A stretch of 14,386 bases of DNA from Acidobacteriota bacterium (GTDB lineage Bacteria > Acidobacteriota > Terriglobia > Terriglobales > Acidobacteriaceae). The notes under the pieces are model-generated. The model was given only the letters and a program-made list of their open reading frames with translations. It had not been told where the DNA came from and did not search any database. Each line of letters starts with the position of its first letter. The stretch's first letter is position 1. Location: the NCBI GenBank assembly GCA_021780415.1, contig JAJXYW010000199.1:1-14386 (forward strand), written 5' to 3'. Below are positions 6,772 to 13,971 of the stretch, piece by piece. The position numbers and the translations under genes are program-made.

Positions 6772-7161
6772 CTAGAAATTGAAAGTAAATGAGCTTGGTG
6801 CATCGATGCGTAAGGTTGTGGTTTGCATTGATGCTCGACCGAGATAAGTAAAGTCTGTGTGGTGACGATCTCGGTAGAAAACAAGAATTTGATCGCCTGA
6901 CCTAGTCGCATCAATCATTCGCTGTTCAGCGAAGTGGTCTGTTGGACCTTCCCAATGCATCGTCGAACCAATCAACGCATCTCTGTACTGTTCTGCCGAT
7001 TCTTGCTTGTCTCTTGTGACAAAAAGAATGATCTTGTCATCGCTCGCAGGCGTTACCACTCCACGCGCTAGGGCGTGAAAAGATTTGTATCCCCATAAGC
7101 GTGCTAGGTCTTGTCGCGAATATTCAGATCCTACTTTTACTAGCGATAAGTCCACCGACAT
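6772..7161 (-). CDS. Stand-alone DUF3427-like domain protein
   Basis: The 129-residue product covers little more than one domain. Seen: KVGSEYSRQDLARLWGY (about 9-25), IILFVTRDKQESAEQYRDAL (about 44-63), MHWEGPTD and a final FTYLGRA. This pattern (Tyr-Ser/Thr-Arg near the start, FVT, YxD, W-E/S, FxYLG near the end) resembles DUF3427, a domain usually found at the C-terminus of superfamily II helicases linked to DNA defence. Here it has no helicase. The ATG at 7161 has AGAGGA about 6 nt upstream; a TTG at 7176 would add five residues but has no better site. GC is visibly below 50% against well over 60% around it, so recent transfer is likely. Family assignment is from memory of motifs and is moderate; function is unknown. 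Confidence 0.72.
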   Translation of the reverse strand: MSVDLSLVKVGSEYSRQDLARLWGYKSFHALARGVVTPASDDKIILFVTRDKQESAEQYRDALIGSTMHWEGPTDHFAEQRMIDATRSGDQILVFYRDRHHTDFTYLGRASMQTTTLRIDAPSSFTFNF

Positions 7162-7273
7162 TATTTCCTCTTTCAATGAAGACTAATTTGTAGATGCGGC
7201 TCTGTTGGTGTTAATTGGTTACGACATGATGTCTACCCCCAGGCTAAAGCCCCTCTTTTTCTATCCGTATATT

Positions 7274-7293
7274 GCCCGGGCTGAAGCCCGGGC
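7274..7293. repeat. Palindrome GCCCGGGCT-GA-AGCCCGGGC
   Basis: Perfect 9-bp arms around GA, in the 203-bp gap between ilvD and the DUF3427-like gene. A weaker half copy (GGCTAAAGCCCC) lies about 30 bp to its left. Same family as 4008-4023. Followed by a GCAGAAGCAG tract and an ATCCC hairpin, the same order as at 4008-4076. Confidence 0.75.
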
Positions 7294-7320
7294 CTATCTC
7301 AGGAGCAAGTGCAGAAGCAG

Positions 7321-7333
7321 ATCCCTGCGGGAT
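7321..7333. repeat. Hairpin repeat ATCCC-TGC-GGGAT
   Basis: Perfect 5-bp stem with a TGC loop, preceded by GCAGAAGCAG and followed by GACAA. It is 32 bp downstream of the ilvD stop codon. Other copies are at 4064, 9211 and 12340. Confidence 0.75.
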
Positions 7334-7364
7334 GACAAACAACAAAACGAGGCGGATGCTTGGT

Positions 7365-9083
7365 TTAGGTAGTGATGGCTCCTTTGCTGGCGCTGGAGAC
7401 GCTGTTGGCGTACTTGTGGAAGACGCCGCGGCTGTAGCGCGGGGTGGGGGCTTTGAAGGTGGCAAGGCGGGCGGCGATCTCGGCTGCGGGGACGTTGAGG
7501 GTTAAGGTGCGGGCGGGGATGTCGAAGGTGATGGTGTCGCCTTCGCGGGCGGCGGCGATGGGGCCGCCGAGCTGGGCTTCGGGGGCTACGTGGCCGGCCA
7601 TGAGGCCGTGGGTGGCGCCGCTGAAACGGCCGTCGGTCAGCAGGGCTACGGTGGTGGAGAGTTCGGGGATGCCTTTGATGGCGGCGGTGACGGCCAGCAT
7701 CTCGCGCATGCCGGGGCCGCCGCGGGGACCTTCGTAACGGATGACGAGGATGTCGTTGGGGTTGATCTTGCCGGCTTCGACGGCGTGGAAGCAGGCGTCC
7801 TCGCTGTCGAAGACGCGGGCGGTGCCGGTGTGGTGGATGCGCTCGTGACCAGCAACTTTGACGACGCAGCCCTCGGGGGCGAGGTTGCCCTTGAGGATGA
7901 CGAGGCCGCCGGTGGGTTTGAGCGGGGCAGACCAGGGGAGGATGATTTGCTGGCCCTTGGATTCTTCGGCGAGCGCGGCCTCCTGGTGGATGGTTCGGCC
8001 GGAGACGGTGGGGGTGTCGTGGAGTTGGCCGCGCTCGAGCAGACGGGCGGCGAGGACGCGGGAGCCGCCGGCCTGCTGGTAGTCCTTGGCGACGAACTTG
8101 CCGCCGGGCTGGAGGTCGCAGATGAAGGGGGTGCGCTCGCTGATCCTGTCGAAGTCGTCCATGGTGAGAGGGATGTCGAGTTCGCTGGCGATGGCGAGGA
8201 GATGGAGGACGGCGTTGGTGCTGCCGCCGGAGGCGCAGACGGCGGCGATGGCGTTGTCGATGGACTGGCGCGTCATGATCTGGCGTGGGGAGAGGCCGGA
8301 GCGGGCGAGGTCCATGACGAGGCGGCCTGCGGCGCGGGAGGCGGCGTGCTTTTCGGCGGACATGGCGGGGACGCCGGTGAGCTGGATGGGAGAGATGCCG
8401 AGGAACTCGCCGGCCATGGCCATGGTGTTGGCGGTGAACTGCCCGCCGCAGGCTCCGGGGCCGGGGCAGGCGGTGGCTTCGGCTTCTTCGAGCTGGGCGT
8501 CGGTGATTTTGCCTGCGGCGTGGGAGCCGATGGCTTCGAAGACCTGCTGGATGGTGATGTCGATTTCTTTGGTGGAGGTGGGGTCGGGGGTCTTGCCGTC
8601 GGCGGCGACGTGCATGTGGCCGGGGGCGATGGAGCCGCCGTAGAGCATGAGGCCGGGGATGTCGAGACGGGCGAGGGCCATGATGGCGGCAGGCATATTT
8701 TTGTCGCAGCCGGCGATGCAGACGAGGCCGTCGAAGGAGTTGCCGCGGGCGACCAGCTCGATGCTGTCGGCGATGACTTCGCGGGAGATGAGAGAGGCCT
8801 TCATGCCTTCGGTGCCCATGGTGATGCCGTCGGAGATGGTGACGGTGTTGAACTCCATGGGGGTGCCTCCGGCTTCGCGGATGCCCTCTTTGACGGCCTC
8901 GGCGACGTCGCGGAGGTGGTAGTTGCAGGGGCCGATCTCGGTCCAGGTGTTGGCGATGCCGATGATGGGCTTGTGGAGGTCTTCTTTGGTGAAGCCGACG
9001 CCGCGAAGCATGGCGCGGGCTGCGGCGCGGGAGGGGCCTTCGGTGAGGACGTTGCTGTGGGTCTTGCCGGTGGTGTTGGTCAA
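7365..9083 (-). CDS. ilvD: Dihydroxy-acid dehydratase (Fe-S)
   Basis: Dehydrates the dihydroxy acids made by IlvC to 2-ketoisovalerate and 2-keto-3-methylvalerate. The 572 residues match the IlvD/Edd family. Cluster cysteines are Cys53 (IGPCNYH), Cys126 (AGCDKNMP) and Cys212 (CPGPGACGGQFTANTM), the three-cysteine set typical of the [2Fe-2S] type. The second family signature, LLTDGRFSGATHGLMAGH, is near 480-500. The start is TTG at 9083: no in-frame ATG occurs before residue 25, and starting there would cut into the conserved N-terminus. A GGAG site lies 8 nt upstream of the TTG. A 220-bp gap full of repeats separates it from leuD, so readthrough from the leu genes is not certain. Confidence 0.97.
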   Translation of the reverse strand: MTNTTGKTHSNVLTEGPSRAAARAMLRGVGFTKEDLHKPIIGIANTWTEIGPCNYHLRDVAEAVKEGIREAGGTPMEFNTVTISDGITMGTEGMKASLISREVIADSIELVARGNSFDGLVCIAGCDKNMPAAIMALARLDIPGLMLYGGSIAPGHMHVAADGKTPDPTSTKEIDITIQQVFEAIGSHAAGKITDAQLEEAEATACPGPGACGGQFTANTMAMAGEFLGISPIQLTGVPAMSAEKHAASRAAGRLVMDLARSGLSPRQIMTRQSIDNAIAAVCASGGSTNAVLHLLAIASELDIPLTMDDFDRISERTPFICDLQPGGKFVAKDYQQAGGSRVLAARLLERGQLHDTPTVSGRTIHQEAALAEESKGQQIILPWSAPLKPTGGLVILKGNLAPEGCVVKVAGHERIHHTGTARVFDSEDACFHAVEAGKINPNDILVIRYEGPRGGPGMREMLAVTAAIKGIPELSTTVALLTDGRFSGATHGLMAGHVAPEAQLGGPIAAAREGDTITFDIPARTLTLNVPAAEIAARLATFKAPTPRYSRGVFHKYANSVSSASKGAITT

Positions 9084-9133
9084 CTTAATTCTCCGAGTGG
9101 TGCGGTGGTGGTGGAGCGAAGAACGGGAGGAAG

Positions 9134-9160
9134 CGGGTTCTTCGCTGCGCTCAGAATGAC
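9134..9160. repeat. Short palindromic repeat, TTCT...AGAA variant
   Basis: Second copy of the 1401-1430 element. The stem ends are TTCT/AGAA instead of TCCT/AGGA, a paired change, with one further difference in the loop. It is followed by GCAA-rich repeats, as at 1401. Confidence 0.7.
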
Positions 9161-9169
9161 AGCTAGAAA

Positions 9170-9275
9170 AGCAAGGACAACAGCAAGTGCAAAAGCAAGG
9201 GCAACAGCAGATCCCTGCGGGATGACAACCAAAAAAGCAAGTGCAAAAGCAACATCAAGAGCAACGACAAGAGCC
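9170..9275. repeat. Irregular GCAA-rich array between leuD and ilvD
   Basis: Units such as GCAACA, GCAAGT, GCAAAA and GCAAGG fill most of the leuD-ilvD gap and surround the hairpin at 9211-9223. I see no convincing gene here: the minus strand gives only a hydrophobic Val/Leu/Ala/Phe peptide produced by the repeat itself. Confidence 0.75.
9211..9223. repeat. Hairpin repeat ATCCC-TGC-GGGAT
   Basis: Identical core to 7321-7333, preceded by AACAGCAG and followed by GACAACC, embedded in the GCAA array. Confidence 0.75.
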
Positions 9276-9286
9276 AATACAGGGGG

Positions 9287-9319
9287 CTCTCCACTTCGCT
9301 TCGCTACGGTCGAGATGAC
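9287..9319 (-). repeat. Third copy of the ilvB/leuC palindromic repeat, at the leuD 3' end
   Basis: Over 33 bp it differs from the ilvB copy at two positions. It overlaps the last codons of leuD; a GAG codon of the other copies is TAG here and ends LeuD as SSRP-stop. The phase is the same as in ilvB and leuC. Confidence 0.85.
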
Positions 9320-9969
9320 GAATGTTGTGGCGGGATCGAGGTGGAGGACTTTGGGGCGAGCCAGAATTCCTGGTTGTGTCTGGATTCGTAGGCGTTGAGG
9401 GCGTCGGCGTGGAGGAGGGTTAGACCTATGTCGTCGAGGCCGTTGAGGAGGCAGTGCTTGCGGAAGGGGTCGATGTCGAAGTGGGCGTGGAAGCCTTCGG
9501 TGTCGGTGACGGTCTGGGCGTCGAGGTTGATGGTGATCTTGTGCTGAGGGTTAGAGGTGCTGCGCTGGATGAGGGTTTCGACTTCGGCGTCGGAGAGGCG
9601 GACGAGGATGATGCCGTTCTTGCCGGCGTTGGAGTAGAAGATGTCGGCGAAGGTGGGCGCGATGACGGCGCGGAAGCCGTACTGGTTGATGGCCCAGGCG
9701 GCGTGCTCGCGAGAGCTGCCACAACCGAAGTTGCGCTCGGCGAGGAGGATCTCGGCGCCCTTGTACTCGGGCTTGTTGAGGACGAAGTCGGGGTTGGGCT
9801 GGCCGGCGTTGGGGCCCTCCTGGAGGCGACGCCAGTCGAAGAAGAGGAAGTCGCCGTAGCCGGTGCGCTCGATGCGCTTGAGGAATTGCTTGGGGATGAT
9901 CTGGTCGGTGTCGATGTTGGGCAGCGGGAGCGGGGCGGCGGTGGAGGTGAGGATGTTGATGGGGGTCAT
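9304..9969 (-). CDS. leuD: 3-isopropylmalate dehydratase small subunit
   Basis: Forms the swivel domain of isopropylmalate isomerase with LeuC, converting 2- to 3-isopropylmalate. Seen: DTDQIIPKQFLKRIERTGYGDFLF (about 21-44), the family core RNFGCGSSREHAAWAI (about 79-94), FADIFYSNAGKNGI and a C-terminal DDIGLTLLHADALNAYE. Homologs end soon after this last motif, at about 200 residues. Here the chain continues to 221, and the final residues and stop codon come from the palindromic repeat at 9287-9319. The ATG at 9969 is 46 bp after the leuC stop, the normal leuC-leuD order. Only a weak GAGAG site is visible. The 46-bp gap carries a degenerate tract of AACCGAGA/AACCTGGAA-like units. Confidence 0.96.
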   Translation of the reverse strand: MTPINILTSTAAPLPLPNIDTDQIIPKQFLKRIERTGYGDFLFFDWRRLQEGPNAGQPNPDFVLNKPEYKGAEILLAERNFGCGSSREHAAWAINQYGFRAVIAPTFADIFYSNAGKNGIILVRLSDAEVETLIQRSTSNPQHKITINLDAQTVTDTEGFHAHFDIDPFRKHCLLNGLDDIGLTLLHADALNAYESRHNQEFWLAPKSSTSIPPQHSSSRP

Positions 9970-10015
9970 AGAGCTCTCGGTTCTCGGTTGTCAGTTCCAG
10001 GTTGAAGGTTCCGGG

Positions 10016-11545
10016 TTAGGACTTGAACTTCCAGTGGCGGACGTCGGTGAAGTGGCCGGTGATGGCGGCGGCTGCGGCCATGGCGGGCGAGAGGAGGTGG
10101 GTGCGTCCACCGCGGCCCTGGCGGCCTTCGAAGTTGCGGTTGGAGGTGCTGGCGCAACGTTCGCCGGGGGAGAGGATGTCGGGGTTCATGCCGAGGCACA
10201 TGGAGCAGCCGGGCTCGCGCCACTCGAAGCCGGCGGCGGTGAAGATTCGGTCGAGGCCTTCGGCTTCGGCCTGATGCTTGACGGCCTGGGAGCCGGGGAC
10301 GACCATGGCGCGGACGGTGGTGGCGACGTGGTAGCCGTCGATGATTTTGGCGGCGGCGCGGAGGTCCTCGATGCGGCCGTTGGTGCAGGAGCCGAGGAAG
10401 ACGGCGTCGATGGCGATGTCTTCGATGGGCGTGCCGGGCTTGAGGTCCATGTACTCGTAGGCGCGGGCGAAGGACTTCTGGTCGGCGTCGGAGTGGGCGT
10501 CGGCAAGGGTGGGGACGCGGCCGTCGATGGTGGTGACCATGCCGGGGGAGGTGCCCCAGGTGACGCTGGGCGCGAGGGTGGTGGCGTCGATGTGAAGCTC
10601 GCGGTCGAAGGTGGCGCCGGGGTCGGTGGTGAGGGCGGACCAGTGGGCGACGGCCTGTTGCCAGAGGGACTCGTCGAGGGTCTCAACTGCAGGTCTCTCC
10701 ACTGCGCTGCGCTCCGGTCGAGATGACAGAGTCTGGGAAGTGCCGGGGGAGAAGCGGCGGCCTTTGAGGTAGGCGAAGGTGGTGGCGTCGGGGGCGATCA
10801 TGCCGGCGCGTGCTCCGGCTTCGATGCTCATGTTGCAGACGGTCATGCGGCCTTCCATGGAGAGGGCGCGGATGGCGGAGCCGGCGTACTCGATGACGTG
10901 GCCGGTGGCTCCGTCGGTGCCGATGCGGCCGATGATGTCGAGGATGATGTCCTTGGCGGTGACGCCGGGAGGGAGTTCACCGTTGGGGCCGCCGTCGACG
11001 GTGATGCGGAAGGTTTTGGGTTTGTCCTGGGGGAGGGTCTGGGTGGCCATGACGTGCTCGACTTCGGAGGTGCCGATGCCGAAGGCGAGAGCTCCGAAGG
11101 CTCCGTGGGTGGAGGTGTGGGAGTCGCCGCAGACGATGGTCATGCCGGGCTTGGTGGCTCCGAGTTCGGGGCCGATCATGTGGACGATGCCCTGTTCGGC
11201 GTCCTGGACGTCGTAGAGCTCGATGCCGAAGTCGACGCAGTTTTTGCGCAGCGCGTTGACCTGCGCGGAGGCGATCTGGTCGGTGATGACCAGGCGGTCG
11301 TGGACGCTGGTGGTGGGAACGTTGTGGTCAACGGTGGCGAGGTGGCGCTCGGGATGGCGGAGCGGGCGGTTGGTGAGGCGCAGGCCTTCAAAGGCTTGTG
11401 GCGAGGTGACCTCGTGGACGAGCTGGAGGTCGATGTAGAGGATGGTGGGTTCGCCGGAGGGCTCGACGACGACGTGCTGCTGCCAGACTTTTTCGAAGAG
11501 GGTGCGGGGGGTGGTGGCCTGCGATGGGTTGGTTTCAATGCTCAT
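10016..11545 (-). CDS. leuC: 3-isopropylmalate dehydratase large subunit
   Basis: Catalytic aconitase-type half of isopropylmalate isomerase, carrying a [4Fe-4S] cluster. Cluster ligands are Cys387 (LGSCTNGR), Cys447 and Cys450 (GCSMCLGMN), with the 60 and 3 residue spacing usual for Leu[27 protein letters not shown] near 130-155 is the substrate and cluster region. At 509 residues it is about 40 longer than E. coli LeuC (466). Much of the excess is the repeat-derived segment [16 protein letters not shown] at 271-286, in a loop between [10 protein letters not shown] and the helix LWQQAVAHW. The ATG at 11545 is 2 nt after the stop of the upstream secreted-protein gene. No clear ribosome binding site is visible, so translational coupling is likely. 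Confidence 0.96.
   Translation of the reverse strand: MSIETNPSQATTPRTLFEKVWQQHVVVEPSGEPTILYIDLQLVHEVTSPQAFEGLRLTNRPLRHPERHLATVDHNVPTTSVHDRLVITDQIASAQVNALRKNCVDFGIELYDVQDAEQGIVHMIGPELGATKPGMTIVCGDSHTSTHGAFGALAFGIGTSEVEHVMATQTLPQDKPKTFRITVDGGPNGELPPGVTAKDIILDIIGRIGTDGATGHVIEYAGSAIRALSMEGRMTVCNMSIEAGARAGMIAPDATTFAYLKGRRFSPGTSQTLSSRPERSAVERPAVETLDESLWQQAVAHWSALTTDPGATFDRELHIDATTLAPSVTWGTSPGMVTTIDGRVPTLADAHSDADQKSFARAYEYMDLKPGTPIEDIAIDAVFLGSCTNGRIEDLRAAAKIIDGYHVATTVRAMVVPGSQAVKHQAEAEGLDRIFTAAGFEWREPGCSMCLGMNPDILSPGERCASTSNRNFEGRQGRGGRTHLLSPAMAAAAAITGHFTDVRHWKFKS
10687..10737 (-). repeat. 51-bp imperfect palindromic repeat inserted in frame within leuC
   Basis: Differs from the ilvB copy at only 2 of 51 positions (one in the loop, one near the edge). 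It is in the same orientation and reading phase, and adds exactly 17 codons. Confidence 0.9.
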
Positions 11546-11547
11546 AG

Positions 11548-12291
11548 CTATAGATTGTCTGCCTGATGGGGTGTGATGGTGTCGGGTTGGGGAGCGATGA
11601 CGTTGGCTCCGGCTAGTTCGGGGTTGAGAGCGAAGGGTCTGCCATCGGGCTCGACGAGGAGAGCGTGGGCGATGTGGGGGACGAGGCGATGCGCGGCTGC
11701 GAGACGGATGTTCCAGTGGGCGATGGCCTGGGTGAGCGCGAGAGGGAGGGTGTCGGCGTCGAGGGGATGGTTGGCGAAGAGCCAGAGGTTGTAGTCGGCG
11801 GTGGGTTGGCCGGGGGTGTGAGCGTCGGGCACCCAGTTGACGGCTGCGAAGACGGCGAGGGGGTGGGGATGGCCGAGATCGATCCAGAGCAGGCCGGAGG
11901 CGGCGCAGAAGCTGGGGACGCAGCCGTCGATGGCGATGTAACGGTTCTGGTCGGCGGTGACGGCGCCGTACTTATCGAGGAAGAGGGGGATGATGGTGGC
12001 GAGAGGCTCGCGGGAGTTGGGCGGGCCCCACATGGATTGCGGCTGGTTGAAGTTGGATTGGAGGAAGAGCTGGAAGCGGGCGTCGAGGCGGAGGTCGCCG
12101 GCACGGCCGATGGGCGCGGGTTTGGCGTACTGCCAGAGCCACTGGAGGTCGTCGGCGGAGTGCAGGGTCTGGTGGTGCGCGGGGTTGCGGGGTGGCGTAC
12201 CGACGAGGTTGTCGGGGTTGGTGACCTGCGCGCAGGTGGTGGCCGCTCCGATGAGGAGAAGAGTGGCGGCGAGATGGAGGGTCGTGCGCAT
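11548..12291 (-). CDS. Putative secreted protein of unknown function
   Basis: The 247-residue product is not recognised. It starts [20 protein letters not shown], with cleavage likely after about residue 21 (TTCAQ), so export from the cytoplasm is inferred. The mature part is rich in Trp, Pro and His and has no repeats or membrane segments. Notable stretches are [12 protein letters not shown] near 49-60, [26 protein letters not shown] near 118-143 with two Cys five residues apart, and [29 protein letters not shown] near the end. GC and codon use match the neighbours. Its stop is 2 nt before the leuC ATG, so leuC may depend on its translation. No good ribosome binding site is visible before its own ATG. 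Confidence 0.72.
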   Translation of the reverse strand: MRTTLHLAATLLLIGAATTCAQVTNPDNLVGTPPRNPAHHQTLHSADDLQWLWQYAKPAPIGRAGDLRLDARFQLFLQSNFNQPQSMWGPPNSREPLATIIPLFLDKYGAVTADQNRYIAIDGCVPSFCAASGLLWIDLGHPHPLAVFAAVNWVPDAHTPGQPTADYNLWLFANHPLDADTLPLALTQAIAHWNIRLAAAHRLVPHIAHALLVEPDGRPFALNPELAGANVIAPQPDTITPHQADNL

Positions 12292-12339
12292 GGTCTAGAG
12301 GCTAGAAGCACGAAGTGCAAGTGGGAAGTACAGAAGCAG

Positions 12340-12352
12340 ATCCCTGCGGGAG
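12340..12352. repeat. Hairpin repeat ATCCC-TGC-GGGAG (one end pair lost)
   Basis: Fourth copy of the ATCCC hairpin, in the 93-bp gap downstream of leuB, preceded by CAGAAGCAG and followed by GACAACCA. The outermost pair is broken (A versus G), leaving a 4-bp stem. Confidence 0.7.
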
Positions 12353-12384
12353 GACAACCAGAAAAGCAAAGGCAATGATGTTCG

Positions 12385-13503
12385 TTAGACGGCGTGGAGC
12401 GATTGCAGGCGGTCGATGGATTCGGCTAGAGCGGAGTGGACCAGCTTGCCCATCTGGTGGGTGGTGACGGTGACGGCGGTGTTGCCGCGGGCGATGTCAG
12501 CGGTGCGGTGGCCGGCTTCGAGGACCTGCTGGACGGCGGCCTCGATGGCGGTGGCTTCCTGCTCGAGGTTGGCGGAGTGGCGGAGGACCATGGCGGCGGT
12601 GAGGATGGCGCCGAGAGGGTTGGCCTTGCCGGTGCCTGCGATGTCCGGGGCGGAGCCGTGGACGGGCTCGTAGAGGTTGACCTTGCCGCCGATGGTGGCC
12701 GAGGGCAACATGCCGAGCGAACCGGTGATGATGCCGGATTCGTCGGAGAGGATGTCGCCGAAGAGGTTCTCGGTGAGGACCACGTCGAAGTTGCGGGGGA
12801 TGTTCATGAGGTGCATGGCCATGGAGTCGACGAGCTGGTGCTCGACGGTGACGCCGGGGTAGTCGGGCTTGAGGGAGTCTACGGTTGCGCGCCAGAGCTG
12901 GGAGCACTCGAGGACGTTGGCCTTGTCGACGGAGGTGAGTTTCTTGCGGCGCCGGGAGGCGAGCTCGAAGGCGATGCGGGCTACACGGACGACTTCGTCG
13001 CGGGTGTAACGCATGGTGTTGATGGCTTCGCCGCCGCCGGGTGCGCCAGCGTCCTTGTTCCAATAGCGGGGTTGGCCGAAGTAGAGGCCGCCGAGAAGCT
13101 CGCGGACGAAGAGGATATCTACGCCTTTGGTGACTTCGGGACGCAGAGGAGAGTTTTCCGCCAGCGCGGGGTAGGCGACCGAGGGACGGAGGTTGGCGAA
13201 GCCGCCGAGGATCTGGCGGATCTGCAGGAGGCCGGACTCGGGGCGCTGGTCCGGGGGGAGTGCGTTGAACTTGTTGTCGCCGACGGCACCGAGGAGGACG
13301 GCGTCGGAGTCGAGCGCGATGTCGATGGTCTCCTGCGGGATGGGGGTGCCCTTGGCGGTGATGGCGACGCCGCCGAGCAGGGCTTCGGTGAAGGTGAAGT
13401 CGTGGCCGCCGGCTTCGGCTACGGCCTCAAGGATGTTGACGGCTTCGCGGGTGACTTCGGGGCCGATGCCGTCGCCGGCCAGGATTGCGATTTTTAGCTT
13501 CAT
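12385..13503 (-). CDS. leuB: 3-isopropylmalate dehydrogenase
   Basis: NAD-dependent oxidative decarboxylation of 3-isopropylmalate to 2-ketoisocaproate, in the cytosol. The 372 residues match the family (about 350-370). Seen: AGDGIGPEV (9-17); substrate arginines Arg96, Arg106 and Arg134; catalytic Tyr141 (GGLYFG) and Lys194 (SVDKANVL); metal-binding Asp226, Asp250 and Asp254 (ENLFGDILSDESG); and the NAD loop EPVHGSAPDIAGTGKANP, whose Asp-Ile suggests NAD rather than NADP. The ATG has GGAG 5 nt upstream. A 39-bp gap separates it from the small exported-protein gene, and 93 bp with a repeat hairpin separate it from the secreted-protein gene before leuC. Confidence 0.97.
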   Translation of the reverse strand: MKLKIAILAGDGIGPEVTREAVNILEAVAEAGGHDFTFTEALLGGVAITAKGTPIPQETIDIALDSDAVLLGAVGDNKFNALPPDQRPESGLLQIRQILGGFANLRPSVAYPALAENSPLRPEVTKGVDILFVRELLGGLYFGQPRYWNKDAGAPGGGEAINTMRYTRDEVVRVARIAFELASRRRKKLTSVDKANVLECSQLWRATVDSLKPDYPGVTVEHQLVDSMAMHLMNIPRNFDVVLTENLFGDILSDESGIITGSLGMLPSATIGGKVNLYEPVHGSAPDIAGTGKANPLGAILTAAMVLRHSANLEQEATAIEAAVQQVLEAGHRTADIARGNTAVTVTTHQMGKLVHSALAESIDRLQSLHAV

Positions 13504-13542
13504 AGTTTCTCCACAGCTATTTCAAAAGTTGAGCACCCGTGG

Positions 13543-13971
13543 CTACTGCGCGGAAGCCAAAACCCTGTTAAACATTTCAAAGAGCTTCTTGTCGTTCACT
13601 TGTAAGCTATTGGCGTCATCACTAATTTGCGCTTGCCAGTCCTGGTACTTCGATCCGTCTTCATTCGTCAGGATGAGTTCTGTGCCGCGGACATGATAAT
13701 TTCCGCTTTTGGTCGTTTGAGTGGCACCATTTCCCACCATGTTCCATTTCCCGTCTGTAGTGAATGTGAACATAAGACTGTGCGGCTTGAGGTTTATTCC
13801 AGCGCCAGGTTTGCCATGATCATTCATGGCTACAGTTCGGCAGTCCCAGGTTCCAGCTAACGCTGTTGAAGTGACGGCCAATGCCCTCGCTATGATCGGT
13901 GCAAAAAGAAATGCCCCCGTTAGAGATAGGCTCAAGAAGCGGCTGCAAGAACCAATTCGGACATTGTTCAT
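13543..13971 (-). CDS. Small exported protein, possibly lipocalin-like
   Basis: 142 residues. A basic start and hydrophobic core ([22 protein letters not shown], about 11-32) look like a signal peptide. The mature part begins near [15 protein letters not shown] and alternates short beta-like stretches: [42 protein letters not shown]-x-W start followed by F-x-x-DG-x-W and a G-x-Y strand is reminiscent of lipocalin-like barrels, but I cannot assign a family. GC is visibly lower than in the flanking leu genes, suggesting transfer. Its ATG overlaps the leuA stop by 4 bp (ATGA) and has no ribosome binding site of its own, so expression would rely on coupling to leuA. Confidence 0.68.
   Translation of the reverse strand: MNNVRIGSCSRFLSLSLTGAFLFAPIIARALAVTSTALAGTWDCRTVAMNDHGKPGAGINLKPHSLMFTFTTDGKWNMVGNGATQTTKSGNYHVRGTELILTNEDGSKYQDWQAQISDDANSLQVNDKKLFEMFNRVLASAQ

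Noticed and set aside
9084..9303. Small hydrophobic protein in the leuD-ilvD gap
   Set aside because: The peptide arises wholly from GCAA repeats and the ATCCC hairpin read backwards.
7590..9398. A 602-codon open frame on the plus strand opposite ilvD
   Set aside because: It is a Gly/Asp/Val/Ala-rich mirror of a high-GC gene on the other strand. It has no domain, and ilvD is unmistakable.
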